DNA of 8,147 nt from an uncultured Oscillospiraceae bacterium. Lineage in GTDB: Bacteria; Bacillota; Clostridia; Oscillospirales; Oscillospiraceae. The notes under the pieces are model-generated. The model was not told the DNA's origin and did no database searches. It saw nothing but the letters and a program-made list of their open reading frames with translations. Of this stretch, positions 1 to 6,656 are shown one piece after another. Position numbers and translations under genes: made by a program. Position 1 is the first letter of the stretch, and every line of letters begins with the position of its first letter. The stretch is from contig CAAFMK010000127.1 in assembly GCA_900763995.1 (NCBI GenBank), positions 1 through 8,147 of the forward strand. The letters run 5' to 3'.

Positions 1-50
1 ATGGGTCACTCCATACAGACCTGGACAAACACTTCTCAACCTCTGGCGCT

Positions 51-79
51 ATTCTAGCAAAGCCGTTTTGAAAAGTCAA
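51..79 (-). promoter_or_regulatory. Sigma-A promoter for a gene beyond the left edge
   Basis: On the minus strand a -35 box TTGACT (79-74) is followed after exactly 17 bp by TAGAAT (56-51), which differs from the consensus -10 at one base. Transcription would start near position 44 and run off the left edge, so the gene it serves is not in view. The 40-odd bases after the start contain no obvious start codon with a ribosome site. The same two hexamers with the same spacing occur before proS. Confidence 0.7.
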
Positions 80-94
80 CGGCCCCCTGCCAAA

Positions 95-132
95 TGTAAC
101 AAAGGTGTAATATTGCATCTTGTGTAACAAGG
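95..132. repeat. Pair of direct repeats behind the left-edge promoter
   Basis: TGTAACAAAGG (95-105) recurs as TGTAACAAGG (123-132), 28 bp apart from start to start. Both copies lie upstream of the leftward promoter at 51-79, with the nearer copy about 16 bp from its -35 box. Spacing close to three helical turns would put them on nearly the same face of DNA, so they could be regulator sites. They could equally be chance in AT-rich intergenic DNA. Confidence 0.35.
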
Positions 133-133
133 A

Positions 134-174
134 AAACAGGAAAACCGCCAGAAAAATAAGCGGTTTTCCTGTTT
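134..174 (-). terminator. Hairpin terminator after fakA
   Basis: A perfect 15-bp inverted repeat (134-148 and 160-174) encloses an 11-nt loop and lies 42 bases past the fakA stop. The GC-rich centre is CCGC/GCGG and the outer pairs are A/T. On the minus strand the stem ends in GTTTTCCTTGTT, a T-rich but interrupted tract, so termination may be imperfect. The symmetric A/T flanks would also allow use on the plus strand. Confidence 0.65.
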
Positions 175-215
175 GATCTTGTCTAATTTTGTTTAGATTC
201 CGGATATTTCTTCCA

Positions 216-1901
216 TTATTCCGCAGAGATCATGTAATAATACACGGGCTGGCCGCCGGACAGAAGGGTGACCTCCGCCTTGGGACAGGCCTTGGCAAAA
301 ATTTCTCTGGCTCTCTCGGCGTCCTCCTCGGACACATCCTCGCCGTAGAAGATAGAGATGAACTCCGCCTTCTGGTGGGTGTCCGCATGGGCCAGGCGAT
401 CCAGAATGGCCCACAGATCCTGATCTGTGCCAAAGAGCTGGTGCTCCTGGAGGGCCAGATAGTCCCCCTGCTTAATGGCAAAGCCGTCAAAGTCGGAATC
501 CCGGGCGGCGTAGGTGATCTCACTGGTGCACACCTGCTCAAAGCCCTGGAGCATGGCCTGGGTGTTGTCCTCCTCGCTGGCATCCGGGTCAGCGCACAGC
601 ATGGCGGAAATGCCCTGAGGGACGGTCTTGGTGGGCAGGACGACCACCTTTTTGTCCTCGCACAGGTGGACACACTGCTCGGCGGCCATGATGATATTTT
701 TGTTGTTGGGCAGGACATAGACGATCTCGGCGGGGGTGCGGTCGATCTCCTTTAAAATGTCCTCGGTGGAGGGGTTCATGGTCTGGCCGCCGCCCACAAT
801 GCCGTCCACGCCCAGATCCCGGAACACATCCTCCAGACCGGCCCCGGCACACACTGCCACATAGCCAAATTTCTTCTCCGGTGCGGCCTTGGCGGGGGCG
901 GCACAGCCGGACTCCAGCTCGGCCTCGATGGCGTCCAGGTCGTCCGTGCTTTGAACATGCTTGCCAGCAGCCAGATCATCGGCCTGGGTGCGCATATTCT
1001 CGATCTTGGCCAGCTCCAAAGTGCCGTACTTCTGGGCCTCAGTCAGGGCGGCACCGGGGATATTGGTGTGGACATGAACCTTAAAGGCCTCGTCGTCCTC
1101 ACCGATCACCAGACTGTCACCGATGCTGTTGAGGTAGGTACGGAAGGGCTCCAGATTGACATTTTCGGTCTTTTTCCGCACGATAAACACGGTGTCAAAG
1201 GCGAAGGTGATGTCCTCTGCGGCCATAGCCACAAAGTCGGCCTTGTCCGCCGGGGCGGCTGCATCCTCATCGCTGTCAGGCACAGGCAGACCGCGCAGCT
1301 CATCCAGCATACCCTGCAAGATGGCAAGAAAGCCCTTTCCGCCGGCATCCACCACCCCGGCCTTTTTCAGGACAGGGTTTTGATTGATGGTGTTGTCCAA
1401 AGCCAGCCGGCCCTCCTCAATGGCGGCCTCCAGAACGGCCTCCACACTGTCTGTCTCCCGGGCGCAGCCAGCCGCACGGGCAGCCGCCAGACGGGACACG
1501 GTGAGGATGGTTCCCTCTGCTGGCTTCATCACCGCTTTATAGGCGGCGGCTACGCCAAAATCAAGGGCGATGGCCAGATCCCGGCCATCCATGGTCTGCT
1601 TCTCTTTGACTGCCTTTGCAAAGCCACGAAACAGCAGGGACAAAATGACGCCGGAGTTTCCCCGTGCTCCACGCAGCAGAGCGGAAGCGGTGCCCTGAGC
1701 GGCCTGCCCCACAGTGTCATACTGGTTTTTCTTCATCTCCTTGGAGGCGACCCCCATTGTCAGGGACATATTGGTGCCGGTATCTCCATCAGGGACAGGG
1801 AACACATTCAAATCGTTAATCAGCTGTTTTTGCACATTGATTGCGGCATGGGCATGGATGACCATCCGCTGAAATACAGCCGCATCGATAATTTGTACCA
1901 T
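216..1901 (-). CDS. fakA: Fatty acid kinase FakA (YloV; DhaL/DAK-like kinase)
   Basis: FakA is the ATP-dependent kinase that phosphorylates fatty acids presented by a DegV-type FakB carrier. The acyl phosphate enters phospholipid synthesis through PlsX/PlsY. The protein is 561 aa, close to the roughly 550 aa usual for the family. An N-terminal DhaL-like kinase domain (about residues 1-205) carries NVFPVPDGDTGTNM, with metal-binding Asp38 and Asp40 and Asn44, and the nucleotide-loop segment GARGNSG (residues 78-84). The middle domain (about 225-305) keeps the His276/His278 pair in KVHVHT, but the usual Cys in the GYCTEF-type motif is Asp236 (FDTVF). The C-terminal domain (about 345-561) has GGGQTMNPST and VLPNNKNI, typical of YloV. 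ATG at 1901 was chosen because AAGGAA lies about 11 nt upstream; a TTG at 1910 sits too close to it. The start is 28 nt after yloU, so the two genes are cotranscribed. No fakB is in view. Confidence 0.93.
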   Translation of the reverse strand: MVQIIDAAVFQRMVIHAHAAINVQKQLINDLNVFPVPDGDTGTNMSLTMGVASKEMKKNQYDTVGQAAQGTASALLRGARGNSGVILSLLFRGFAKAVKEKQTMDGRDLAIALDFGVAAAYKAVMKPAEGTILTVSRLAAARAAGCARETDSVEAVLEAAIEEGRLALDNTINQNPVLKKAGVVDAGGKGFLAILQGMLDELRGLPVPDSDEDAAAPADKADFVAMAAEDITFAFDTVFIVRKKTENVNLEPFRTYLNSIGDSLVIGEDDEAFKVHVHTNIPGAALTEAQKYGTLELAKIENMRTQADDLAAGKHVQSTDDLDAIEAELESGCAAPAKAAPEKKFGYVAVCAGAGLEDVFRDLGVDGIVGGGQTMNPSTEDILKEIDRTPAEIVYVLPNNKNIIMAAEQCVHLCEDKKVVVLPTKTVPQGISAMLCADPDASEEDNTQAMLQGFEQVCTSEITYAARDSDFDGFAIKQGDYLALQEHQLFGTDQDLWAILDRLAHADTHQKAEFISIFYGEDVSEEDAERAREIFAKACPKAEVTLLSGGQPVYYYMISAE

Positions 1902-1929
1902 AATCGGCAAATTTCCTTTCTACGAATGA

Positions 1930-2277
1930 TCAAAAGCGCATGGAGTCCACATAGACATCCACTGCGGCCACTTCCACCCCAGTGGTCTTGCTGACCACAT
2001 AGCGCACCTCACTCATAATTGAGCGGCATACGGCCATCAGATTGACTCCATTTTCCACAATGATATGCAGCTCGATGGAGACCGTGCCGTCATCATTGTA
2101 GTATACCTTTACGCCCTTTGCCATGGATTCCCGTTTCAGCAGATGAACCAGACCATCCGTAGCAGAGCGCACCGCCATGCCCTTTACCCCATAGCAGTTG
2201 GTGGCGGCGCTCCCGGTGACAGTGGTAAAGACCTCGCTGCTGACACGGATCTCGCCCAATTCTGTTTGCAGTTTCAT
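1930..2277 (-). CDS. yloU: Asp23/Gls24 family protein YloU
   Basis: This 115-aa protein belongs to the Asp23/Gls24 (DUF322) family, small cytoplasmic proteins linked to envelope stress and, in Staphylococcus, anchored near the membrane by a partner. Its exact role next to fakA is not established. The family pattern is clear: TELGEIRVSSEVFTTVTGSAA at the N-terminus, GVKGMAVRS in the middle, and a central beta strand (VSIELHIIVENGVNLMAVC) followed by a helix and VEVAAVDVYVDSMRF at the C-terminus. The start is ATG at 2277, preceded by AGGAAGG with 7 nt spacing. An in-frame ATG at 2394 with AAGGAGG 8 nt upstream would add 39 residues. I prefer the shorter form because the family domain begins immediately at 2277 and the added stretch is AT-rich and not family-like. 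It is the first gene of the operon with fakA. Confidence 0.9.
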   Translation of the reverse strand: MKLQTELGEIRVSSEVFTTVTGSAATNCYGVKGMAVRSATDGLVHLLKRESMAKGVKVYYNDDGTVSIELHIIVENGVNLMAVCRSIMSEVRYVVSKTTGVEVAAVDVYVDSMRF

Positions 2278-2331
2278 AGGATTACCTTCCTTTCGCTGAG
2301 GATAGGGAGTATTTATATTGATATGCCCTAT

Positions 2332-2360
2332 ATTGTATTCGATTTCCCTTAAAAATACAA
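2332..2360 (-). promoter_or_regulatory. Candidate yloU-fakA promoter (proximal)
   Basis: On the minus strand TTGTAT (2360-2355) and TACAAT (2337-2332) are separated by 17 bp. The -10 box has five of six consensus bases; the -35 box is weak. A start near 2325 would give a leader of about 48 nt to the yloU ATG at 2277. A competing candidate lies further upstream at 2425-2453. Confidence 0.45.
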
Positions 2361-2407
2361 GTCTAAAGTTTTCCCCGCTCCAATCCCTGCTCATATCCTC
2401 CCCCTCC

Positions 2408-2441
2408 TTCGACGGATATTTTCCAGAATATGGAATATAAT
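2408..2441 (+). promoter_or_regulatory. spoIIE promoter with 0A-box-like element and long spacer
   Basis: A perfect -10 box TATAAT lies at 2436-2441, with no acceptable -35 at 16-18 bp. Instead TTCGACG (2408-2414) lies upstream, leaving 22 bp between TTCGAC and the -10. TTCGACG matches the reverse of the Spo0A box consensus TGTCGAA at six of seven bases. B. subtilis spoIIE and spoIIG promoters are known for 21-22 bp spacers with 0A boxes overlapping the -35, so this is the arrangement expected for Spo0A~P activation. Transcription would begin near 2448, giving about 60 nt of leader. Confidence 0.6.
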
Positions 2442-2453
2442 AGGGCCACTCAA
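2425..2453 (-). promoter_or_regulatory. Candidate yloU-fakA promoter (distal)
   Basis: On the minus strand TTGAGT (2453-2448) is followed after 17 bp by TATTCT (2430-2425), each four of six consensus bases. A start near 2418 would place the AAGGAGG element (complement of about 2403-2409) and an in-frame ATG at 2394 directly downstream. It overlaps the opposing spoIIE -10 box, so the two could not be occupied together. Confidence 0.3.
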
Positions 2454-2493
2454 TCACTTTGCTACACGCGGAGCCAACACGGGGCCGCACATG

Positions 2494-2499
2494 AGGAGG
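2494..2499 (+). promoter_or_regulatory. spoIIE ribosome binding site that sets the start
   Basis: A perfect AGGAGG lies 8 nt before the ATG at 2508 and only 2 nt before the in-frame ATG at 2502. This favours 2508. The open frame extends back to an ATG at 2430, but that codon overlaps the -10 box and has no ribosome site. Confidence 0.75.
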
Positions 2500-2507
2500 A
2501 AATGGGC

Positions 2508-4844
2508 ATGACAGCCAAAAAAGCCATTCGCACCAAACTCAATCAGCTGCGCCAGCAGTCCAGACAGACCGGGCAGGTCAAGGTATCCGCCTCTGCCCTG
2601 ACGCTGGGGGCAGAGACCGGAATCCACCTTCTGCTGGCGGCAGTGCTGGCCGGATCATCTATCTTTCAAAACAGCGCCCCCTTTGGTGTGGCCCTTGTGG
2701 GGGCCTCCGGCTCCGGTCTGAAGGGAGGGGCCGCTCTGCTGGGGGCCTGTTTTGGGTATTTGACCTCTATGGACTTCTCCAGCGGCCTGCGGTACACATC
2801 TGCCTGTATTCTGACCTTTGCCATCTCCTTTGCCTTCTACGACTGGAAGGCTCTGCGCCGGCCATGGGTGATGCCGGTCATTGCAGGAGCCTTCAACGCC
2901 TTCACCGGTTTCATCACCCAGTCCCAGCTGGGGTGGAAATCTGTAGATCTCATCTACTTCACACTGGAAACCGCTCTGACTGCGGCCGCCTCCTGGGCCT
3001 TCCATCAGGCACTGATGCCCATCACATCCTCCTCAGCAGATCGGATGTTCTCCCCGGCCAGACGAGCTGGACTGCTGGTTCTGCTGTGTACCTGTCTGCT
3101 CCCCCTGTCCCCTGTATACTTATATAAGGAGATTTCCCTGGGCCATATTCTGGCCATTGCTGCGGTGCTGGTCTGTGCCTGGAGAGGAGGGGCCGCCACT
3201 GGGGCTGTTATGGGGGTATCTGTGGGGCTGTCCATGGATCTGGCTGTGGAGGGGATCCCGCTGTACACCATGGCCTGCGGTCTATCTGGGCTGGCCACCG
3301 GACTGTGCCGTGGTCAGAGCCGAATGAAGGCAATCCTGGTCTATGGATTGGCCAATGCCAGCGCTGTGCTGTGGACTTGGGATCGGGGGTTGAACCTGTC
3401 CATTTTATATGAGGTGCTTCTGGCCTGTACAGTGGCCTTTCTGCTCCCTGAAAAACTGATGCGACAGCTGAGTGTCTGGCTGGCCACACAGCCCCCCCGC
3501 ACCTCAGACCCTCAGGCCCAGAAAATGGTGCAGAACAGACTGGAAAATACATCCCGTGCCTTTCGCTCCCTGTGTGACTGTCTGCGTACCGCCTTTCGTC
3601 CCCCAGAAAATGACAACGATGTGGCCACTGTCTTTGACCGCACAGCCAGCCGCCTGTGCCGAAACTGCTCTTTGCGCAACCGCTGCTGGCAGCAGGACTA
3701 CACCATCACATTCAACGCTCTCAACGATGCCACCCCCGCCATGGTAGAGCGGGGCAAGGCGGAGGGACGGGACTTCCCCCGCCATTTCTCTGACCGCTGT
3801 ATCCGTTTCCCTGAATTTGTCTCCACGGTCAACGAGGAGCTCACCGCACTATTTTACCGCCGACAGTACAACGCCCGGATCCGTGAGAGCCGGGCAGCTG
3901 TGTGCCGACAGTACGCCCAGCTGTCTGACCTCCTTGGGGAGGCGGCGACCGCACTTGGGCAGGAGCTCACCCCTGACACTGTCAACACCCGCCGAATCCA
4001 GCAGCAGATCGCCGAACTTGGTCTTGATATACAAACTGCCGTATATCGGGACAGCCGGGGTCTGCTCCGGGTGGAGGCGGAGGGGGCAGACAGTGGGGAA
4101 CTTTCCCGCCCCAGCCGGATCAACGGTTTATCAGACACCCTCGGTATCCCTCTCCGGGTGGAGGAAAATATCAACGGCTCTCTGGCCCTGCTCCAGCAGG
4201 AGCCTCTCATGGCTGTGGCCGGGGTGGCCGCTCAGAAAAAAAGTGGGGAGACGGTCAGCGGGGATGCGGGAACCTACTTTAAGCGGGCCGATGGCAAGCT
4301 GTATCTCCTGCTGTGTGACGGCATGGGCAGCGGCCCAGAGGCCAACCGGGAGAGCTCGCTGGCAGTCCGTCTGCTGGAGCAGCTCCTTCAGGCTGGGGTC
4401 AGCACCCGCCACGCCCTGTCCACTCTGTCCTCCGCCCTGGCTCTCCGCGGGGAGGACACCGGGGGCTTTACCACCGTTGACCTCATTCAAATTGACCTGT
4501 TTACTGGTGAGGGTGAGCTGTACAAGCTGGGGGCCGCTCCCACCTATGTGAAAAAGGGAGACTCTGTACAGCGGCTGTCCGGCACCTCCCTCCCTGCCGG
4601 GCTGGCAGAGGGTGACCCCTCCGCTCTGGATCGCTTTACCCTGCGCCTTGCCCCCAACGACTGTGTGCTGATGGTCAGTGACGGCATCTGCGGCTCTGGG
4701 GATGACAGCTGGCTGCGGGAACGGCTGGGGCAGTTTGATGGGGGCAGTCCCAAGGATCTGGCCCGGGATCTCATCACCCACAGCCCGCAGGAGGCCACAG
4801 ATGACCGCACCGCTCTGGTGGTTCGCATTGAAAAGCGCACCTGA
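2508..4844 (+). CDS. spoIIE: Stage II sporulation protein E, PP2C-type serine phosphatase
   Basis: SpoIIE dephosphorylates the anti-anti-sigma factor SpoIIAA-P in the forespore, releasing sigma-F, and interacts with FtsZ at the polar septum. The 778-aa product has the family layout (B. subtilis 827 aa). Roughly residues 35-315 form the polytopic membrane region, with many hydrophobic helices. A cytoplasmic middle region follows, carrying a cysteine cluster C384-x2-C387-x5-C393 and C431. The PP2C/SpoIIE phosphatase domain occupies about 560-778. Metal-binding aspartates are visible at D604 (DGMGSG), D725 (SDGICGSG) and D765/D766 (DDRTALVV), and FTTVDLIQIDL is the expected core strand. All motifs are intact, so it should be catalytically active. 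The gene is monocistronic: it is divergent from yloU, convergent with proS, and followed by a strong shared terminator. Its promoter suggests Spo0A control. Confidence 0.96.
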   Translation: MTAKKAIRTKLNQLRQQSRQTGQVKVSASALTLGAETGIHLLLAAVLAGSSIFQNSAPFGVALVGASGSGLKGGAALLGACFGYLTSMDFSSGLRYTSACILTFAISFAFYDWKALRRPWVMPVIAGAFNAFTGFITQSQLGWKSVDLIYFTLETALTAAASWAFHQALMPITSSSADRMFSPARRAGLLVLLCTCLLPLSPVYLYKEISLGHILAIAAVLVCAWRGGAATGAVMGVSVGLSMDLAVEGIPLYTMACGLSGLATGLCRGQSRMKAILVYGLANASAVLWTWDRGLNLSILYEVLLACTVAFLLPEKLMRQLSVWLATQPPRTSDPQAQKMVQNRLENTSRAFRSLCDCLRTAFRPPENDNDVATVFDRTASRLCRNCSLRNRCWQQDYTITFNALNDATPAMVERGKAEGRDFPRHFSDRCIRFPEFVSTVNEELTALFYRRQYNARIRESRAAVCRQYAQLSDLLGEAATALGQELTPDTVNTRRIQQQIAELGLDIQTAVYRDSRGLLRVEAEGADSGELSRPSRINGLSDTLGIPLRVEENINGSLALLQQEPLMAVAGVAAQKKSGETVSGDAGTYFKRADGKLYLLLCDGMGSGPEANRESSLAVRLLEQLLQAGVSTRHALSTLSSALALRGEDTGGFTTVDLIQIDLFTGEGELYKLGAAPTYVKKGDSVQRLSGTSLPAGLAEGDPSALDRFTLRLAPNDCVLMVSDGICGSGDDSWLRERLGQFDGGSPKDLARDLITHSPQEATDDRTALVVRIEKRT

Positions 4845-4939
4845 CGGCCCTGCCACATCTATGACACATCCATCCTACCACATCATATATAAACTCCTCA
4901 CAGAAAGTCCTCGAATGTTTGGGACATGATTTCAACAGC

Positions 4940-4989
4940 AAAAACAGCAGCTGGAGCCTATCATCAGATATGCTCCAGCTGCTGTTTTT
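4940..4989. terminator. Bidirectional terminator between spoIIE and proS
   Basis: A perfect 18-bp inverted repeat (4940-4957 and 4972-4989) has a GC-rich core CAGCAGCTGGAGC and A5/T5 outer ends, with a 14-nt loop that can add three internal pairs (TAT/ATA). Both strands therefore present a GC stem followed by a T run. It lies 95 bases past the spoIIE stop and 8 bases past the proS stop, and serves both convergent genes. Confidence 0.9.
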
Positions 4990-4997
4990 CCGCTTTA

Positions 4998-6443
4998 TTA
5001 GTATGCTACGCCCCAGTAGATCATGTGCTTGGCGGGCTTTCCACAGCACACGCAGGTCTCACCCACCTTGTCCTGTACCAGAGGGATACAGCGGGAGGTG
5101 ACACCGGCCTGCTCCTTCATCTTCAGCTCACAGTCCAGCTCCCCGCACCACATGGTCTTGGCAAAGCCGCCCTCGGCCTCCATAAACTCCTTGACCTCGT
5201 CCAGAGTCATGCACACCTTTGTGTGATCCTCCAGATTCTTTTTGGCCCGGTCGTAGAGCCCCTGATGGACTTCATCCAGCAGCTCCTTGACGGTGTTCTC
5301 CAGATCCTCCAGGGGCACAAAGACCTTCTCGCCGGAGTCCCGGCGGCAGATGCAGCACTGGCCCTTCTCCATGTCCTTGGGGCCGATCTCCACACGCAGG
5401 GGCACACCCTTCATCTCATACTCCGCTGCCTTCCAGCCCATGGACTGGTCGGAGTCGTCCATTCTGGCACGGACACCGGCGGCCTTGAGCCGCTCCAGCA
5501 GACCAGCAGCTGCCTCCAGCACGCCCTCCTTGTGCTGAGCCACAGGGATGACCATAGCCTGAATGGGGGCAATACGGGGGGGCAGTACCAGACCGTTGTT
5601 GTCTCCGTGGGTCATGATGATGCCGCCGATCATGCGGGTGGACACACCCCAGGAGGTCTGGTGGGGGTTGTGCAGCTGGTTATCCTTGCCAGTAAAGGCG
5701 ATCTCAAAGGCCTTGGTAAAGCCATCTCCAAAGTAGTGGCTGGTACCGGCCTGAAGGGCCTTGCGGTCGTGCATCATACACTCGACGGTGTAGGTCTCCT
5801 CCGCCCCGTTGAACTTCTCCTTGTCGGTCTTGCGGCCCTTGACCACAGGCATGGCCAGCACATTTTCCATAAAGTCTGCGTATACATTCAGCATACGCAT
5901 GGTCTCTTCACGGGCCTCCTCAGGGGTGGCGTGCATGGTGTGGCCCTCCTGCCACAAAAATTCACGGTGGCGCAGGAAGGGGCGGCTGGTCTTTTCCCAA
6001 CGCAGCACGGAGCACCACTGGTTGTACAGCTTGGGCAGATCCCGGTGAGACTGGATAATATTTTTATAGTGCTCACAAAACAGGGTCTCAGAGGTGGGGC
6101 GGATGCAGTAGCGCTCATCCAGCTTCTCACTGCCGCCATAGGTGACCCAGGCGCACTCAGGGGCAAAACCCTCCACATGATCCTTCTCCTTCTGGAGCAG
6201 GGACTCAGGGATCAGCATGGGCAGATACACATTCTCATGCCCGGTCTCTTTAAACCGTTTATCCAGCTCATTTTGGATGTTTTCCCAAATCGCATAGCCG
6301 TATGGACGGTAAATAAACATACCCTTGATGGAGGAGTAATCAATCAGCTCCGCCTTTTTGCACACATCGGTGTACCACTGGGCAAAGTCCACCTCCATAT
6401 CTGTGATCTGCTCCACCTGCTTTTTATTGGGGGTGTGCGCCAT
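4998..6443 (-). CDS. proS: Prolyl-tRNA synthetase, archaeal/eukaryotic type
   Basis: ProRS charges tRNA-Pro with proline in the cytoplasm. The 481-aa product is the short ProS type 3 class: class II catalytic core, anticodon-binding domain and C-terminal zinc domain, without the editing insertion of the long bacterial form. Visible motifs are motif 1 around IYRPYGYAIWENI (44-56), RPTSET (115-120), motif 2 RWEKTSRPFLRHREF (148-162) with QEGHT following, and motif 3 around STRMIGGIIMTHGDNNG (268-284). The C-terminus has zinc ligands C433, C438, C464 and C467, with the same spacing I recall for Thermus ProRS, and ends in the characteristic Tyr (WGVAY). ATG at 6443 has AAAGGA about 10 nt upstream. 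The gene has its own promoter and a foldable leader. Lack of an editing domain implies that mischarged Ala-tRNA-Pro is cleared by a separate ProX-type enzyme, not seen here. Confidence 0.97.
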   Translation of the reverse strand: MAHTPNKKQVEQITDMEVDFAQWYTDVCKKAELIDYSSIKGMFIYRPYGYAIWENIQNELDKRFKETGHENVYLPMLIPESLLQKEKDHVEGFAPECAWVTYGGSEKLDERYCIRPTSETLFCEHYKNIIQSHRDLPKLYNQWCSVLRWEKTSRPFLRHREFLWQEGHTMHATPEEAREETMRMLNVYADFMENVLAMPVVKGRKTDKEKFNGAEETYTVECMMHDRKALQAGTSHYFGDGFTKAFEIAFTGKDNQLHNPHQTSWGVSTRMIGGIIMTHGDNNGLVLPPRIAPIQAMVIPVAQHKEGVLEAAAGLLERLKAAGVRARMDDSDQSMGWKAAEYEMKGVPLRVEIGPKDMEKGQCCICRRDSGEKVFVPLEDLENTVKELLDEVHQGLYDRAKKNLEDHTKVCMTLDEVKEFMEAEGGFAKTMWCGELDCELKMKEQAGVTSRCIPLVQDKVGETCVCCGKPAKHMIYWGVAY

Positions 6444-6538
6444 ATCGTCTCAGTCCTTTATTATTAAAATAGGCTCCAGGCTCCACTGCTGCCGCGGCCC
6501 CTTTTTGGGGGTACAGTTTTGCCTGAAAATACTCGTGC
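6444..6538 (-). ncRNA. Structured 5' leader of proS (not a T-box)
   Basis: The predicted transcript before proS can form three nested helices: CAGGC/GCCTG (6525-6521 with 6481-6477), ACTG/CAGT (6517-6514 with 6488-6485) and CCCC/GGGG closing an A5 loop (6510-6507 with 6501-6498). The element ends with a tandem GGAGCCT GGAGCCT (complement of 6471-6484), so AGGC could pair with either copy. An AT-rich stretch ATTTTAATAATAAA then leads into the ribosome site. It is far too short for a T-box and lacks the T-box bulge sequence. A regulatory role is inferred only. Confidence 0.35.
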
Positions 6539-6543
6539 CCTTT

Positions 6544-6572
6544 ATTCTATGGGGCATAGGGAAAAAAGTCAA
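6544..6572 (-). promoter_or_regulatory. Sigma-A promoter of proS
   Basis: On the minus strand TTGACT (6572-6567) is followed after 17 bp by TAGAAT (6549-6544). Transcription would begin near 6538, about 95 nt before the ATG. It lies downstream of the lipoprotein terminator, making proS an independent unit. Confidence 0.75.
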
Positions 6573-6615
6573 GCAATCCTGCACATTTACCTAGTGGTTT
6601 TTCCCCATCCAACAC

Positions 6616-6650
6616 AAAAGATCCCGGCTGAATCTAATCAGCCGGGATCT
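6616..6650 (-). terminator. Terminator of the lipoprotein gene
   Basis: A perfect 13-bp inverted repeat (6619-6631 and 6638-6650) with core ATCCCGGCTGA and a 6-nt loop is followed on the minus strand by a T run (TTTT, including the last stem pair). It begins 6 bases after the lipoprotein stop codon. A T6 run on the other side could support plus-strand termination too. Confidence 0.85.
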
Positions 6651-6656
6651 CATTTT

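Noticed and set aside
951..1994. A 347-codon open frame on the plus strand opposite fakA and the end of yloU
   Set aside because: It is antisense to two recognised genes, has no promoter or ribosome site, and no recognisable domain.
2430..2507. Longer SpoIIE starting at ATG 2430
   Set aside because: That ATG overlaps the -10 box, has no ribosome site, and the extra 26 residues are unlike SpoIIE N-termini. AGGAGG is ideally placed for 2508.
4131..4856. Minus-strand open frame opposite the SpoIIE phosphatase domain
   Set aside because: SpoIIE motifs are intact on the plus strand; this frame has no start signals and no family features.
4845..4939. Possible small gene between spoIIE and the terminator
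   Set aside because: No start codon with a ribosome site and no frame of useful length; it looks like an ordinary 3' untranslated stretch.
4926..6467. A 513-codon open frame on the plus strand opposite proS
   Set aside because: It lies almost wholly antisense to a fully convincing prolyl-tRNA synthetase, has no ribosome site, begins inside the bidirectional terminator, and reads as a low-complexity Leu/Gly/Val shadow of GC-rich codons.
6444..6656. T-box riboswitch upstream of proS
   Set aside because: The leader from the predicted start is only about 95 nt. There is no T-box bulge sequence (AGGGTGGNACCGCG type) and no strong terminator before the start codon.
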